Of a DNA stretch of 46,153 bases, positions 1 to 8,614 are shown in pieces (positions within the stretch are counted from its first letter, which is position 1; every line of letters starts with the position of its first letter). A program made the translations under genes and the position numbers. The notes beneath the pieces are model-generated. The model was not told the DNA's origin. It saw only the letters and a program-made list of their open reading frames with translations, and searched no databases. The DNA comes from Deltaproteobacteria bacterium (GTDB taxonomy: Bacteria > Desulfobacterota > Desulfobulbia > Desulfobulbales > Desulfocapsaceae). Location: assembly GCA_002747825.1 (NCBI GenBank), contig PDQQ01000019.1:1-46153 (forward strand), given 5' to 3'.

Positions 1-112
1 TCTGTTTTCATAGGCCATTTTTGTTGTTGGAGTTATCGTATTGAGAGCACGATGATCTTATAACATTTATGGCCTTTTTGCTTTAGTTTTATGAGAAATC
101 CGGGCTAGAGAG

Positions 113-118
113 TATAAA
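113..118 (+). promoter_or_regulatory. possible -10 element upstream of livK
   Basis: TATAAA lies about 110 bp before the livK start codon, with a poor -35 match (TTATGA, 18 bp upstream). The leader between it and the gene contains a small GTCC/GGAC inverted repeat near 151-164. The gene has a clear AAAAGGAG ribosome binding site at about 218-225. The promoter call is weak because the -35 element is poor. Confidence 0.25.
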
Positions 119-230
119 AACCTGTCTCGCCGACGGGTCTTGTCAAAAGTCCAGATTATTCGGACATTTCACCGAGAGCAAGGTGCTTGAAGGCCTGTTT
201 TTCAAAACTCAACCGTAAAAGGAGACGATT

Positions 231-1457
231 ATGACAGACAGACGATACATTGCCATACTGGCATGTTCCATTTTTTTACTTGGTACGGTTTTTGCCTTGC
301 CTGCCTGGTCTGCTAAAAACGTAAAAATCGGCTGTGTCTACATCATGTCCGGACCTTTTTCAGCCTACGGTCAGTTCGCCAAGCAAGGTGCGGAGCTGGC
401 GGTGGATGAAATCAATGCAGCCGGTGGCATCAATGGTCATCAGGTGGAAGTGGTCTTTGAAGATTCTACAGGTAAGCCGGATGTGGCAATCCGGGCGTTG
501 CGCAAACTGGTTTTTCAGGAAAAAGTGGATTTTTTGGCCGGGCTCGATTCCAGCGGTGTTGCCAAAACGGTCACTCCCTCTATACCACAGCTGAAAACGC
601 CGTTGATTATCACCCACGCAGCCACCCCAGATGTGACGGGCAGTGTCTGTAACCGCTATGTCTTTCGCATTTCTCTGAACCTGCCTCAAAACGTCAAGGC
701 AGCTGCACTTTTGGCCGCTGAATCTGGTGCAAAGACCTGGACAACCATTGGTCCTGACTATGCCTTTGGCCATCAGAGCTGGGAGTATTTTGAGAAATAT
801 CTCAAGGAGCTCAAACCGGATGCCAGCTTCCTGCCCAAAGACCAGGTCGCATTTCCGCCTTTCAAGACTACCGATTTTAACCCCTATATTAACAAGATAC
901 TCAAATCCGGTGCAGACGGTGTACTGGTCTCTCTGTGGGGCGGCAACCTGATCGATTTCATCCGTCAGGCCGATGAAATGGGTTTCTTTGATGGCAAACG
1001 GCAGGTTCTGGCGACACTCGGCGCGGCAACAGAGGTTCTCTCGGCCCTCGGTGATAAAATGCCTGAAGGCCTGTGGGTAGGAACCCGGTACTGGTTTCTG
1101 GCCAATCCAGCAAAGAAAAACACCGATTTTGTCAAGGCCTACAAAGACCGTTTTGGCGACTATCCTTCCTATAATGCCCATGGGGCCTACAGCGCCATCT
1201 ATGCATACAAGGCCGCTGCCGAGAAAGCCGGCAGTCTGGACAAGGACAAGATCATTGAAGCCCTCGAAGGGCTGACCGTTGATCTGCCCATTGGACCTGT
1301 AACCATACGCCCTGAAGACCATCAGGGTCTGACCGACGTCGCATGGGGAAAAACCGTTGCTGATCCGGCATACGACATCCGTATCCTCAAGCCGATAAAG
1401 CATTTTAAGGCCGCAGAAATTACGCCGAAAGTAGCAGAAACCGGCTGCAAGAAATAG
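231..1457 (+). CDS. livK: Liv-type ABC transporter periplasmic substrate-binding protein
   Basis: Periplasmic receptor that captures the solute for the LivHMGF importer encoded directly downstream. Residues 1-28 form a signal peptide (basic start, hydrophobic core, cleavage after AWSA). The mature protein opens with the type-1 periplasmic-binding fold typical of this family: KIGCVYIMSGPFSAYG, then AVDEINAAGGING. The length of 408 aa is normal for the family. Liv systems carry branched-chain or other amino acids, and relatives take urea, amides or aromatic acids. The ligand cannot be decided from sequence alone. The start is supported by AAAAGGAG seven bases upstream. It is the first gene of the livKHMGF operon, and a hairpin separates it from the permeases. 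Confidence 0.9.
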   Translation: MTDRRYIAILACSIFLLGTVFALPAWSAKNVKIGCVYIMSGPFSAYGQFAKQGAELAVDEINAAGGINGHQVEVVFEDSTGKPDVAIRALRKLVFQEKVDFLAGLDSSGVAKTVTPSIPQLKTPLIITHAATPDVTGSVCNRYVFRISLNLPQNVKAAALLAAESGAKTWTTIGPDYAFGHQSWEYFEKYLKELKPDASFLPKDQVAFPPFKTTDFNPYINKILKSGADGVLVSLWGGNLIDFIRQADEMGFFDGKRQVLATLGAATEVLSALGDKMPEGLWVGTRYWFLANPAKKNTDFVKAYKDRFGDYPSYNAHGAYSAIYAYKAAAEKAGSLDKDKIIEALEGLTVDLPIGPVTIRPEDHQGLTDVAWGKTVADPAYDIRILKPIKHFKAAEITPKVAETGCKK

Positions 1458-1507
1458 CTGTATACCGAACAAAGATAGGTTGCTGTCCACTGGCAGCCTG
1501 TTCCTGT

Positions 1508-1539
1508 GGTCCGGGATTGTAAAAGATTCCGGACCTTTT
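1508..1539 (+). terminator. intercistronic hairpin with short T run between livK and livH
   Basis: GGTCCGGGAT (1508-1517) pairs with ATTCCGGACC (1526-1535), giving a 10-bp stem with one G-T wobble and an 8-nt loop, followed by TTTT. It lies between the binding-protein gene and the permease genes. Such a hairpin usually acts as a partial terminator or a 3' mRNA stabiliser, so that the receptor is made in excess over the membrane proteins. It also argues against starting livH at 1480. Confidence 0.7.
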
Positions 1540-1578
1540 CCGTCGCAGACTTCTCTCTTTATTTCTTGTGAGGTTATT

Positions 1579-2439
1579 TTGGAAAGTTTTTTGATCAATC
1601 TGCTCAACGGCCTGAGTTGGGGTATGCTGTTGTTTCTGATCTCACTGGGCCTGACCACGGTATTTGGTGTTTTGGGTATCCTTAATTTTGCCCATGGCTC
1701 CTTTTTTATGCTCGGGGCGTATCTCTGCATGCAGATCATGCACGTGATCCCTTCGTTCTGGCTGGGGGTGCTGATCGGACCCGTTCTGGTGGCTCTGCTC
1801 GGTGTTGTCATTGAGCGGTTCTTGTTGAATAAGGTTTACGACAGGGATGTCTCCTTCCAACTGCTGCTGACCTTTGCCATTCTCCTGATTCTTGATGATT
1901 CTGTGCGTATCATCTGGGGCTCCGGCTACCATGTGGTCGAGCCGCCCGCTCTTTTGGCCGGCGTGTTTCCGATTGCCGGCCGGACCTATCCGGTATACCG
2001 GATCTTTCTTGTCGTGGCAGGCCCCTTGATTGGACTGGCCTTGTGGACCTTTTTTCAATTCAGCCGCTGGGGAAAGATCATCCGGGCAGCAGCTATGGAT
2101 CGAGAAATGGCCGAAGGTATAGGTATCCGGGTGCCTCTGCTGTTTACCGCGGTTTTCGCTCTGGGAACCTGGCTGGCGGCCCTGGGAGGAGCCCTGGCGG
2201 CGCCTCACCAGAGTCTGGCGCCGTCGATGGGAGAGCGCATCATCATCGAAAGCTTTATTGTGGTGGTCAGCGGTGGTATGGGAAGTTTTCCCGGGGCCTT
2301 TGTGGGTGCCCTGGTGCTGGGACTGTTTGAATCCTTTGGCACCGTATTCTTGGGCAGTGCCCAGATGGCTGTTCCCTATATTCTTCTGGCGGCGGTCCTG
2401 TTGATCCGGCCCCATGGCCTTTTTGGACGGGAGGTCTGA
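1579..2439 (+). CDS. livH: Liv-type ABC transporter inner-membrane permease (LivH family)
   Basis: One of two membrane channel subunits of the importer. It is a 286-aa, very hydrophobic protein with the family's opening pattern (LLNGLSWGMLLFLISLGLTTVFGVLGILNFAHGSFFMLGAY). A TTG start at 1579 is chosen because GTGAGG lies five bases upstream and the protein then begins at the normal family position. The longer reading frame from 1480 would run through the hairpin at 1508-1539 and add a non-family N-terminus. Its stop is followed after one base by livM, so the two are translationally coupled. Confidence 0.88.
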   Translation: MESFLINLLNGLSWGMLLFLISLGLTTVFGVLGILNFAHGSFFMLGAYLCMQIMHVIPSFWLGVLIGPVLVALLGVVIERFLLNKVYDRDVSFQLLLTFAILLILDDSVRIIWGSGYHVVEPPALLAGVFPIAGRTYPVYRIFLVVAGPLIGLALWTFFQFSRWGKIIRAAAMDREMAEGIGIRVPLLFTAVFALGTWLAALGGALAAPHQSLAPSMGERIIIESFIVVVSGGMGSFPGAFVGALVLGLFESFGTVFLGSAQMAVPYILLAAVLLIRPHGLFGREV

Positions 2440-2440
2440 T

Positions 2441-3424
2441 ATGACAACATTCAAAAGTCTCGCCCCCGTTCTCGTCGGCCTGATACTGCTGATTGCCTTT
2501 CCTTTTGTGCTGCCCATCTACTGGACCCTGATCGCAACTGAAATCTTGATTATGGGGCTGCTGGCGATGAGCTTTAACCTGTTATTTGGTTATACAGGCC
2601 TGCTTTCCTTCGGCCAGGCCGCATTCTTCGGCACCGGTGCCTATGCCATGGCCCTTTTTCTCACCAAGGGCGGTGAATCCTTGATCGTAGGTCTCGGCGT
2701 GGCCATGCTGGCAACGGCAATCACCGCAGCTGTGATTGGCATCCTCTGCGTTCGCCGGGATGAGATCTATTTTGCGATGATCACCCTGGGCTTTGGCATG
2801 ATGCTGTATACGGTGGCGCACAGCTGGTTTTCCCTCACCGGCGGCAGCGATGGTCTGCCGCTTATGGAGACACCTCCTTTAACGATAATGGGCAAATCGT
2901 TCAGTCTGTTTGATCCGGTTGTCATGTATCTCTTTGTTCTGGCTGTGGCTGTGGTCTGCATCTTTGTCCTCTGGCGGGTGGTGAACTCTCCCTTTGGCCT
3001 GATGCTGACGGCCATTCGGGAAAACCGGCAACGTTTGTCCTTCGTCGGAGCCGGGGTACAAAATTTACGGCTGACAGCCTTTGTCATCTCGGGAACCATT
3101 GCCGGGATTGCCGGCGCCCTGTTTGGCCTGTTCAACTCAATGGCCGCACCGGATATCCTTCACTGGGGTTTTTCAGCCCGGCCGGTACTTATGACCATTT
3201 TGGGCGGTGCGGGTATTTTCTTCGGCCCCCTCTTTGGCGCAGCCATCTTTTTTGCTCTGGAACAGGTGATAACGGACCTGACTGGAAACTGGATGTTTTT
3301 TTTAGGAATAATTCTGATACCGGTGGTTATTTTCTTTCCCAACGGCATTCTTGGCTCACTGGTGAACGGGATCAAAGCAACATTAGAGAAAAAATATGAA
3401 TCAGCCTCCGATACTGAAGATTGA
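2441..3424 (+). CDS. livM: Liv-type ABC transporter inner-membrane permease (LivM family)
   Basis: Second channel subunit of the importer, 327 aa, polytopic. It carries the LivM hallmark near the N-terminus (MSFNLLFGYTGLLSFGQAAFFGTGAYA) and a conserved cytoplasmic coupling segment (LTAIRENRQRLSFVG). The ATG at 2441 has GGGAGG just upstream and follows the livH stop by one base. An in-frame ATG at 2414 lies inside livH and has no comparable binding site. The end of the gene overlaps livG by 29 bases. Confidence 0.88.
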   Translation: MTTFKSLAPVLVGLILLIAFPFVLPIYWTLIATEILIMGLLAMSFNLLFGYTGLLSFGQAAFFGTGAYAMALFLTKGGESLIVGLGVAMLATAITAAVIGILCVRRDEIYFAMITLGFGMMLYTVAHSWFSLTGGSDGLPLMETPPLTIMGKSFSLFDPVVMYLFVLAVAVVCIFVLWRVVNSPFGLMLTAIRENRQRLSFVGAGVQNLRLTAFVISGTIAGIAGALFGLFNSMAAPDILHWGFSARPVLMTILGGAGIFFGPLFGAAIFFALEQVITDLTGNWMFFLGIILIPVVIFFPNGILGSLVNGIKATLEKKYESASDTED

Positions 3425-4160
3425 CAATCTGGGCCATTCCTACGGCAGTTATATGGTTATCCGGGATATCTCCATTGAGGTTGCCCCCGGAGAGCTGTCC
3501 GCCCTGATCGGACCAAACGGCGCCGGGAAAACCACCTTTTACAATTCGGTTTCAGGGCATTTTCGCCCGACCAACGGAACCGTCTATTTCGATGGGCGAG
3601 ACATCACCGGACTGCCGGCGCACAAACTGGTTCCCAGAGGACTGCTCAGGTCTTTTCAGATCACCAATATCTTCCCCAACCTGTCTGTTATCGAAAATGT
3701 GCTGGTACCTCTGGTGCTCCATTACCGCAAAGGCTACTCCTTCTGGGGTGCCCTCACCTCAAACAAAAAGCTCTACCAAAAGGCTGAAGAGGTACTCGAC
3801 AAGGTTGGCATACTTGACGCGGCCCTACGGCCTGCCAGTCAACTGCCCTACGGAGATAAGCGTCTGGTGGAAATGGCCATTGTTCTCGCCCGAAACCCCA
3901 AGCTGGTGATGCTCGATGAGCCCACCGCCGGTATGAATCCAGAAGAAACCGACCGCATGATCCACCTGATCAAGGATCTGGCCACGCGTTTTGGTACCAC
4001 CTTTTTTCTTACCGAGCACGATATGAAGGTCGTTTTTTCGGTGGCATCGAAAATCTATGTGCTCCACCAAGGGGTGCTGCTGGCAGAAGGTGACAAGCAA
4101 ACCATTCAATCCGATCCAAAGGTGAGAGAGGCCTATCTGGGGGGAGCGGCTCATGATTGA
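3396..4160 (+). CDS. livG: Liv-type ABC transporter ATP-binding protein (LivG family)
   Basis: Cytoplasmic ATPase that powers the importer together with LivF. Walker A is GPNGAGKTT (about residues 39-47). The signature is the LivG-type YGDKR rather than LSGGQ. Walker B is LVMLDEPTAGMNPEE, and the H-loop is FLTEHDM. The length of 254 aa is normal for the subfamily. The start overlaps the end of livM by 29 bases and its end overlaps livF by 8 bases, which is typical operon packing. Confidence 0.92.
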   Translation: MNQPPILKIDNLGHSYGSYMVIRDISIEVAPGELSALIGPNGAGKTTFYNSVSGHFRPTNGTVYFDGRDITGLPAHKLVPRGLLRSFQITNIFPNLSVIENVLVPLVLHYRKGYSFWGALTSNKKLYQKAEEVLDKVGILDAALRPASQLPYGDKRLVEMAIVLARNPKLVMLDEPTAGMNPEETDRMIHLIKDLATRFGTTFFLTEHDMKVVFSVASKIYVLHQGVLLAEGDKQTIQSDPKVREAYLGGAAHD

Positions 4161-4851
4161 TATTACCGATATTCATGTCTACTACGGGGATAGCCATATC
4201 CTCCAGGGCGTAAGCCTCAACCTCTATCGCGGAGAAATCGTAGCACTCCTCGGACGCAACGGCGCCGGAAAAACGACGACCATGCGTGGCATTATGGGAT
4301 ACAGCCCGCCAGCCAGAGGCCAGGTGGTTTTTGACGGCAAGGATATCACCGGCCGGCCCGTTTATGAAAACGCCCGCCTGGGGCTTGGCTTTGTTGACGA
4401 AGACCGACGGATTTTTCCGGATCTCAGTGTCGCAGAAAATCTGGAGGTAGCCCGTCTGCCGGCCAAAGAAGGCCAAACCGCCTGGACCGAGTCAAGGATT
4501 TTTGAGGTATTTCCGCTGCTGGTAAAGCTTAAGGACCATAAGGGAGGGGCCCTGAGCGGCGGAGAACAGCAGATGCTGGCCCTGGCCAGGGCATTAATGG
4601 GCAATCCGCGCATGCTTCTGCTCGATGAACCCTGTGAAGGGCTGGCGCCCATTATCGTCGAACAGATCGGAGAGATTATTTCAGGCTTAAAATCCCATAT
4701 GCCGATCCTTTTGGCCGAGCAGAATGCCCATTTTGCCCTCGATGTTTCAGACCGCGGCTATGTCATCGACAAAGGCCGGGTCCGCTATGAAGGCACCGCC
4801 GAAGAACTGGCGAACAACGATGAAATTCAAAAACGCTACCTGGCAGTATAA
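4153..4851 (+). CDS. livF: Liv-type ABC transporter ATP-binding protein (LivF family)
   Basis: Second ATPase of the importer, 232 aa. Walker A GRNGAGKTT, signature LSGGEQQMLALARAL, Walker B MLLLDEPCEGLAP and the H-region LLAEQNAHFAL are all intact. Start ATG 4153 lies inside the last codons of livG. It is the last gene of the operon and is followed by a hairpin and then by convergent genes. Confidence 0.92.
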   Translation: MIDITDIHVYYGDSHILQGVSLNLYRGEIVALLGRNGAGKTTTMRGIMGYSPPARGQVVFDGKDITGRPVYENARLGLGFVDEDRRIFPDLSVAENLEVARLPAKEGQTAWTESRIFEVFPLLVKLKDHKGGALSGGEQQMLALARALMGNPRMLLLDEPCEGLAPIIVEQIGEIISGLKSHMPILLAEQNAHFALDVSDRGYVIDKGRVRYEGTAEELANNDEIQKRYLAV

Positions 4852-4897
4852 AGGTTGAGAAGGCGTTGAGATGTGTATACAACCGATTCTCGAACCT
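4852..4897 (+). terminator. imperfect hairpin at the end of the liv operon
   Basis: AGGTTGAGAA (4852-4861) can pair with TTCTCGAACCT (4887-4897) with one bulged base and a loop of about 25 nt, followed by CTTT. It lies directly after the livF stop and before a convergent gene, so it may end transcription from either side. The loop is long and the T run short, hence low confidence. Confidence 0.4.
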
Positions 4898-4959
4898 CTT
4901 TGCCGCATACGAGTACAGGTCGAACAACACTCTGAAACAGTTGGAATTCTGTTGCAGTG

Positions 4960-5721
4960 TCAGGGGGTTGAGTTGTCCGCCGAGTAAAAATACTGTGGCA
5001 AGATGTCTTTTGTCTCACCGATAGTCTTGATACCTCCATGCTCAAGCCAGACTATCTTGTTGGTGACCCTTGCTAACAACTCTTTGGCATGGCTGGCGAT
5101 CACAAGAATGTTACTCGACTGTACCAGTCGGTCCATCCGTTTTTCGGCTTTTTCCTTAAATCCTTCATCACCGACGGAGAGCCATTCGTCCATGATGAGT
5201 ATCTCCGGATGCAGAATCGTTGATACCGCAAAGGCAAGACGCAGGTGCATACCTGTCGAGTAGGTTCTCAGAGGCATATTGATAAACTCTCCGAGTTCGG
5301 TAAATTCAACGATCTCATCAAAACGATCGATAAGCTCTCTTTTACTCATCCCCAGTAAACCGGCCCGGAGAAAAATATTCTCCCTGCCGGTTGCCTCCGG
5401 ATCAATACCCAATGAAATATCGATAAGAGAGCCTATTTGACCTTCAATGACAGCAGTACCCGACGTTGGTTGGTATACGCGGCTCAAGACCCGTAGCAGG
5501 GTACTCTTGCCGGCCCCGTTATGCCCGACAAGACCGACCTTGTCGCCATCTTTGAACTCGAGAGATATATCATGCAGCGCCCTGACCACAACCCGCCCCT
5601 GATCGTCGGCGCCGACCTGGCCGCCGGTCGCGGCCTTGAGCAGGGTTTTTTTGAGAGACCGACCGCTTGCGTTATAGACCGGAAGTTCAATACCGGCATT
5701 TTGCAAATGTATATATGCCAT
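4960..5721 (-). CDS. polysaccharide/O-antigen ABC exporter ATP-binding protein (Wzt/KpsT/TagH type)
   Basis: ATPase subunit of an ABC-2 exporter for lipid-linked polysaccharide such as O-antigen. Walker A is GHNGAGKSTLLR, the signature is YSTGMHLRLAFAV and Walker B is ILIMDEWLSVGD. The WLSVGD and GSLIDISLGIDPE segments are diagnostic of the O-antigen/teichoic-acid exporter group. At 253 aa it has no C-terminal carbohydrate-binding domain as in long Wzt proteins, so it would belong to the type that does not read a chain-end cap. It follows its permease gene by 11 bp. No glycosyltransferase or sugar-nucleotide gene is in the window, so the polymer is unknown. Confidence 0.85.
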   Translation of the reverse strand: MAYIHLQNAGIELPVYNASGRSLKKTLLKAATGGQVGADDQGRVVVRALHDISLEFKDGDKVGLVGHNGAGKSTLLRVLSRVYQPTSGTAVIEGQIGSLIDISLGIDPEATGRENIFLRAGLLGMSKRELIDRFDEIVEFTELGEFINMPLRTYSTGMHLRLAFAVSTILHPEILIMDEWLSVGDEGFKEKAEKRMDRLVQSSNILVIASHAKELLARVTNKIVWLEHGGIKTIGETKDILPQYFYSADNSTP

Positions 5722-5732
5722 TTATCTCATCC

Positions 5733-6551
5733 CTACAGCCAATAGGCTATTCTTTGTCGATAAGAGCCGTATAAAAACATTGCCCCCAGCCAGCCCAAAA
5801 CCATCAGCGCCAGAGAAACTTCCCAGTTGAGCATACTGGGCATCTTGCCGAGAAGCGGGGAGCGTACAATCTCCATGACATGATATACAGGATTAATCCC
5901 AATCAGATACGAACCTACTCGTTTGGGAACCAGATGTGGCATCCAGAGAATGGGGGTCACATAAAAAACAATTTGTAAAAGACTCATCACGATCTGATAC
6001 AAGTCCCGGAAACGAGAACAAATGACACCTAAAAGCAGGGAAATCCAGAGCAGATTCATCACCAAGATGACAAAACCAGGGATACTCAACAGCACTGTCC
6101 GCGGAAAATCCAGCCCAAAAAAAAGAAAAACAAGTGGCAGGATAAGAATATTATGACAAAATATAATAATATTCCGCCACATCATTCTCATAAGATGCAG
6201 AAAAAGGGGCAATGGCAGCTGCTTGATAATGCCTTCGGAGTGAATAAAGACAAGGCAGGCTTCACCCACCGCCGTGGCGATAAACCCCCAGAGCACAAGG
6301 CCAATGGTCAGAAATGGCAAAAATTCCCTCATCGGCGAGGCAAAGAGCTGGCCAAAGACAACCCCTATGGTTCCGATCATGACCCCCATACTGATTGTCA
6401 ACCAGAAGGGGCCAAGGGCTGAGCGTCTGTAACGCTGGCGTATGTCCTGCCAACCCAGCATCGCCGCAAGAGAATATTGTGTAAGCCCTTCCCGAATATC
6501 GCAGAAAGCCTCCGACAAGGCTGTTTTGAAAGAAATCTTCCTTAATATCAT
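5733..6551 (-). CDS. polysaccharide/O-antigen ABC exporter permease (Wzm type)
   Basis: ABC-2 type membrane subunit, 272 aa, six predicted membrane segments. The N-terminal cytoplasmic helix ends in the family motif DIRQRYRRSALGPFWLTIS, followed by the conserved MGVMIGTIGVVFGQLF. The C-terminal half has the typical NPVYHVMEIVRSPLLG segment. It pairs with the ATPase 11 bp downstream. The ATG is only 15-23 bp after a strong terminator-like hairpin (6566-6594), so its expression may depend on read-through or on anti-termination. Confidence 0.85.
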   Translation of the reverse strand: MILRKISFKTALSEAFCDIREGLTQYSLAAMLGWQDIRQRYRRSALGPFWLTISMGVMIGTIGVVFGQLFASPMREFLPFLTIGLVLWGFIATAVGEACLVFIHSEGIIKQLPLPLFLHLMRMMWRNIIIFCHNILILPLVFLFFGLDFPRTVLLSIPGFVILVMNLLWISLLLGVICSRFRDLYQIVMSLLQIVFYVTPILWMPHLVPKRVGSYLIGINPVYHVMEIVRSPLLGKMPSMLNWEVSLALMVLGWLGAMFLYGSYRQRIAYWL

Positions 6552-6565
6552 ATCAGATCACAGAA

Positions 6566-6594
6566 CAAAAAGACCCATTCTCAACGAGAATGGG
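6566..6594 (-). terminator. strong rho-independent terminator (minus strand) just before the exporter permease gene
   Basis: Read on the minus strand, CCCATTCTC (6594-6586), loop GTT, GAGAATGGG (6582-6574) form a perfect 9-bp stem with a triloop, followed by TCTTTTTG. This is a textbook intrinsic terminator for transcription arriving from glpK. It ends about 15-20 bp before the ATG at 6551, so it could be an attenuator for the exporter genes instead of a simple end-of-gene signal. Confidence 0.75.
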
Positions 6595-6843
6595 GATATC
6601 GAACCTTGATGTTGTCGCACAATTCATCGTTCGGAAGACAGAACGTAGATTCGACCCTCTTGATGACAAATGTTCTACAAAAGATTGGTCATTGAAGCAT
6701 CTCCACCTCAAGCACCGACGCTCAGAGCGCATTCACAAGGAACCCGGAAAGACCTGGAACAAGCTCCAGCCCGTACCCGGTCGACAACCTTCTAGCATAT
6801 TGAGGCATGGCGCGCAAGCTGTTTTCCTGATCGTCAAAGCCGG
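6595..6843. other. intergenic region with a decayed-looking reading frame
   Basis: No intact gene is seen between glpK and the exporter genes. On the minus strand 6722-6841 reads 39 codons without a stop in protein-like composition (QYARRLSTGYGLELVPG within it), then meets TGA stops. A small inverted repeat CTGGA/TCCAG lies near 6754-6769. This may be a remnant of a mobile or dispersed repeat, but no family was recognised. Confidence 0.25.
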
Positions 6844-8343
6844 CTAGGCTGAATCGGAATTACTGAGAGTACGCCTGACGGCATCCTTCCAGCCCCTGTA
6901 TCTCCTGTCACGCTCCGCTTCTTGCATGCTCGGGGTAAAACGCTGCTGACACTGCCAGAAGCCCCTTTCCTCTTCGGGAGGCGGGCAGATACCGGCAAAG
7001 AGTCCGGCGAGATAGGCGGCGCCGAGTACCGTTGTCTCCAAGTTTTCAGGCCGATCGACGGGGGCAGAGAGCATATCAGAGAGAAACTGCATGGTATAGT
7101 CCGAGGCAACCATGCCACCGTCAACACGCAACACACAGTCCTGCATATTTCCCCAATCTCGGGTCATTGCCTCCAACAGATCCCTGGTCTGGTAACAGAC
7201 AGATTCAAGAACCGCCTTGCAGATCTCGGCAGGCCCAGTCCCCCTGGTCAGCCCAAAGAGCGCCCCCCTGGCCTCGCTATCCCAATGCGGCGCTCCAAGG
7301 CCGGTAAAGGCAGGGACAAGATATATCTGCTGCTCGAGATCCGCCTGCAGGGCAAGCCCGTCGGTTTCGGAGGCCTTTTCGATCAAACCAAGACCGTCTC
7401 TGAGCCACTGCACGGCTGCTCCGGCAATAAAAATAGAGCCCTCGAGGGCGTAGGTCGTCTTGTTCTGCAAACGGTAGGCAATGGTCGTCAGCAGTCTGTT
7501 TTTTGACTGCACAGGCTGCTCTCCAGTGTTGAGGACCACAAAACATCCTGTTCCATAGGTCGATTTAACCATTCCCGGTCGGAAACAGGCCTGGCCAATC
7601 AAAGCCGCCTGCTGGTCTCCGGCGATACCACATACCCGTACGGCGGCGCCAAAGAGCTCCGGATCTGTGCTGCCAAAATCAGCAGAACAGTCGAGTACTC
7701 GGGGCAGCATCATTTCGGGGATGTCCAGAATCTTGAGAATCTCCTTGTCCCAGCCATTCTCGTGGATATTGTAGAGCATGGTTCGTGAGGCGTTGGTGGC
7801 GTCGGTGGCGTGCACCCTGCCGCCGGTAAGATGCCAGAGAAGGTAGGTATCAACGGTACCAAAGAGCAGCTCTCCCTGTTCGGCCCGTTTCCGGGCCCCT
7901 TCGACCGAGTCCAGTATCCATTTTACCTTTGTACCTGAAAAGTAGGGGTCAAGCAGAAGACCGGTTTTTTTCCCGATGGTTTCGGCCAGGCCTTTTCCCG
8001 CAAGCTGCCTGCAATAGTCTGCTGTTCTTCTGTCCTGCCAGACGATGGCTCTATGGATCGCCTTGCCGGTTCTTTTATCCCATATCAGCGTGGTCTCCCG
8101 CTGGTTGGTAATACCGATACCGGCAATATCCGCTCCCGTCAAACCGGCCATTTGCAGGGCCTGGCGGCAGGTGGTCAGCGTCGAGGACCATATCTCATCC
8201 GGATCATGTTCGACCCAGCCAGATCGGGGAAAGTACTGCTTGAACTCTTTCTGGGCTACGGCAATTTTTTCAAGTTTCTCGTTAAAAACAACCGTTCTAC
8301 TCGATGTTGTTCCCTGATCAATTGCCAGAAGATGGGCAGCCAT
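6844..8343 (-). CDS. glpK: glycerol kinase
   Basis: Phosphorylates glycerol to sn-glycerol 3-phosphate with ATP, committing it to glycolysis or phospholipid synthesis. It belongs to the FGGY kinase family. Near the start is the phosphate-binding loop [10 protein letters not shown] with catalytic-region Asp9. Later come the VWQDRRT substrate segment, the [13 protein letters not shown] loop and the C-terminal [19 protein letters not shown]. The 499 aa match the usual 500. The ATG at 8343 is chosen because AAAGGAG lies seven bases upstream; an 18-codon longer frame has no support. No glycerol facilitator or glpD gene is adjacent, but a glycerophosphodiesterase gene lies at 38310. Confidence 0.95.
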   Translation of the reverse strand: MAAHLLAIDQGTTSSRTVVFNEKLEKIAVAQKEFKQYFPRSGWVEHDPDEIWSSTLTTCRQALQMAGLTGADIAGIGITNQRETTLIWDKRTGKAIHRAIVWQDRRTADYCRQLAGKGLAETIGKKTGLLLDPYFSGTKVKWILDSVEGARKRAEQGELLFGTVDTYLLWHLTGGRVHATDATNASRTMLYNIHENGWDKEILKILDIPEMMLPRVLDCSADFGSTDPELFGAAVRVCGIAGDQQAALIGQACFRPGMVKSTYGTGCFVVLNTGEQPVQSKNRLLTTIAYRLQNKTTYALEGSIFIAGAAVQWLRDGLGLIEKASETDGLALQADLEQQIYLVPAFTGLGAPHWDSEARGALFGLTRGTGPAEICKAVLESVCYQTRDLLEAMTRDWGNMQDCVLRVDGGMVASDYTMQFLSDMLSAPVDRPENLETTVLGAAYLAGLFAGICPPPEEERGFWQCQQRFTPSMQEAERDRRYRGWKDAVRRTLSNSDSA

Positions 8344-8436
8344 ATGTTTCTCCTTTATCGTAATGCCGCATAGGAAGCAAAAAAATATCTTGTACAAATG
8401 AACAAACTTTCAGACAACAGACTAGCTGATGTTAAC

Positions 8437-8459
8437 GGGTATTGCCAGTATCAATACCC
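8437..8459. promoter_or_regulatory. perfect inverted repeat between glpK and the EamA gene
   Basis: GGGTATTG (8437-8444) and CAATACCC (8452-8459) are perfect inverted arms separated by 7 bp, in the divergent region between glpK (minus) and 8615 (plus). The spacing suits a dimeric repressor or activator site for glpK about 95 bp upstream of its start. It could equally be an RNA hairpin. The regulator is unknown. Confidence 0.4.
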
Positions 8460-8614
8460 TCTTTGTTCAGAAGACACCGGCAACTGCAACGCAAAAGGCC
8501 TGACTCACCCCATGTCTGAGGTTTTTTACAGAGCGATCATATTTACTTTTCTCCCTCTTCTGGTACTATCCGCTGCACTGTCATTATAGATTTTAGAGCG
8601 CGAAGAGGAGGGAT

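Noticed and set aside
360..1811. Long minus-strand open frame (483 codons) across livK and livH
   Set aside because: It lies antisense to clear family members with good ribosome binding sites and has no recognisable domain; it is a shadow frame.
8512..8589. Short hydrophobic peptide of 25 residues before the EamA gene
   Set aside because: It looks like a membrane helix, but has no ribosome binding site and no other support.
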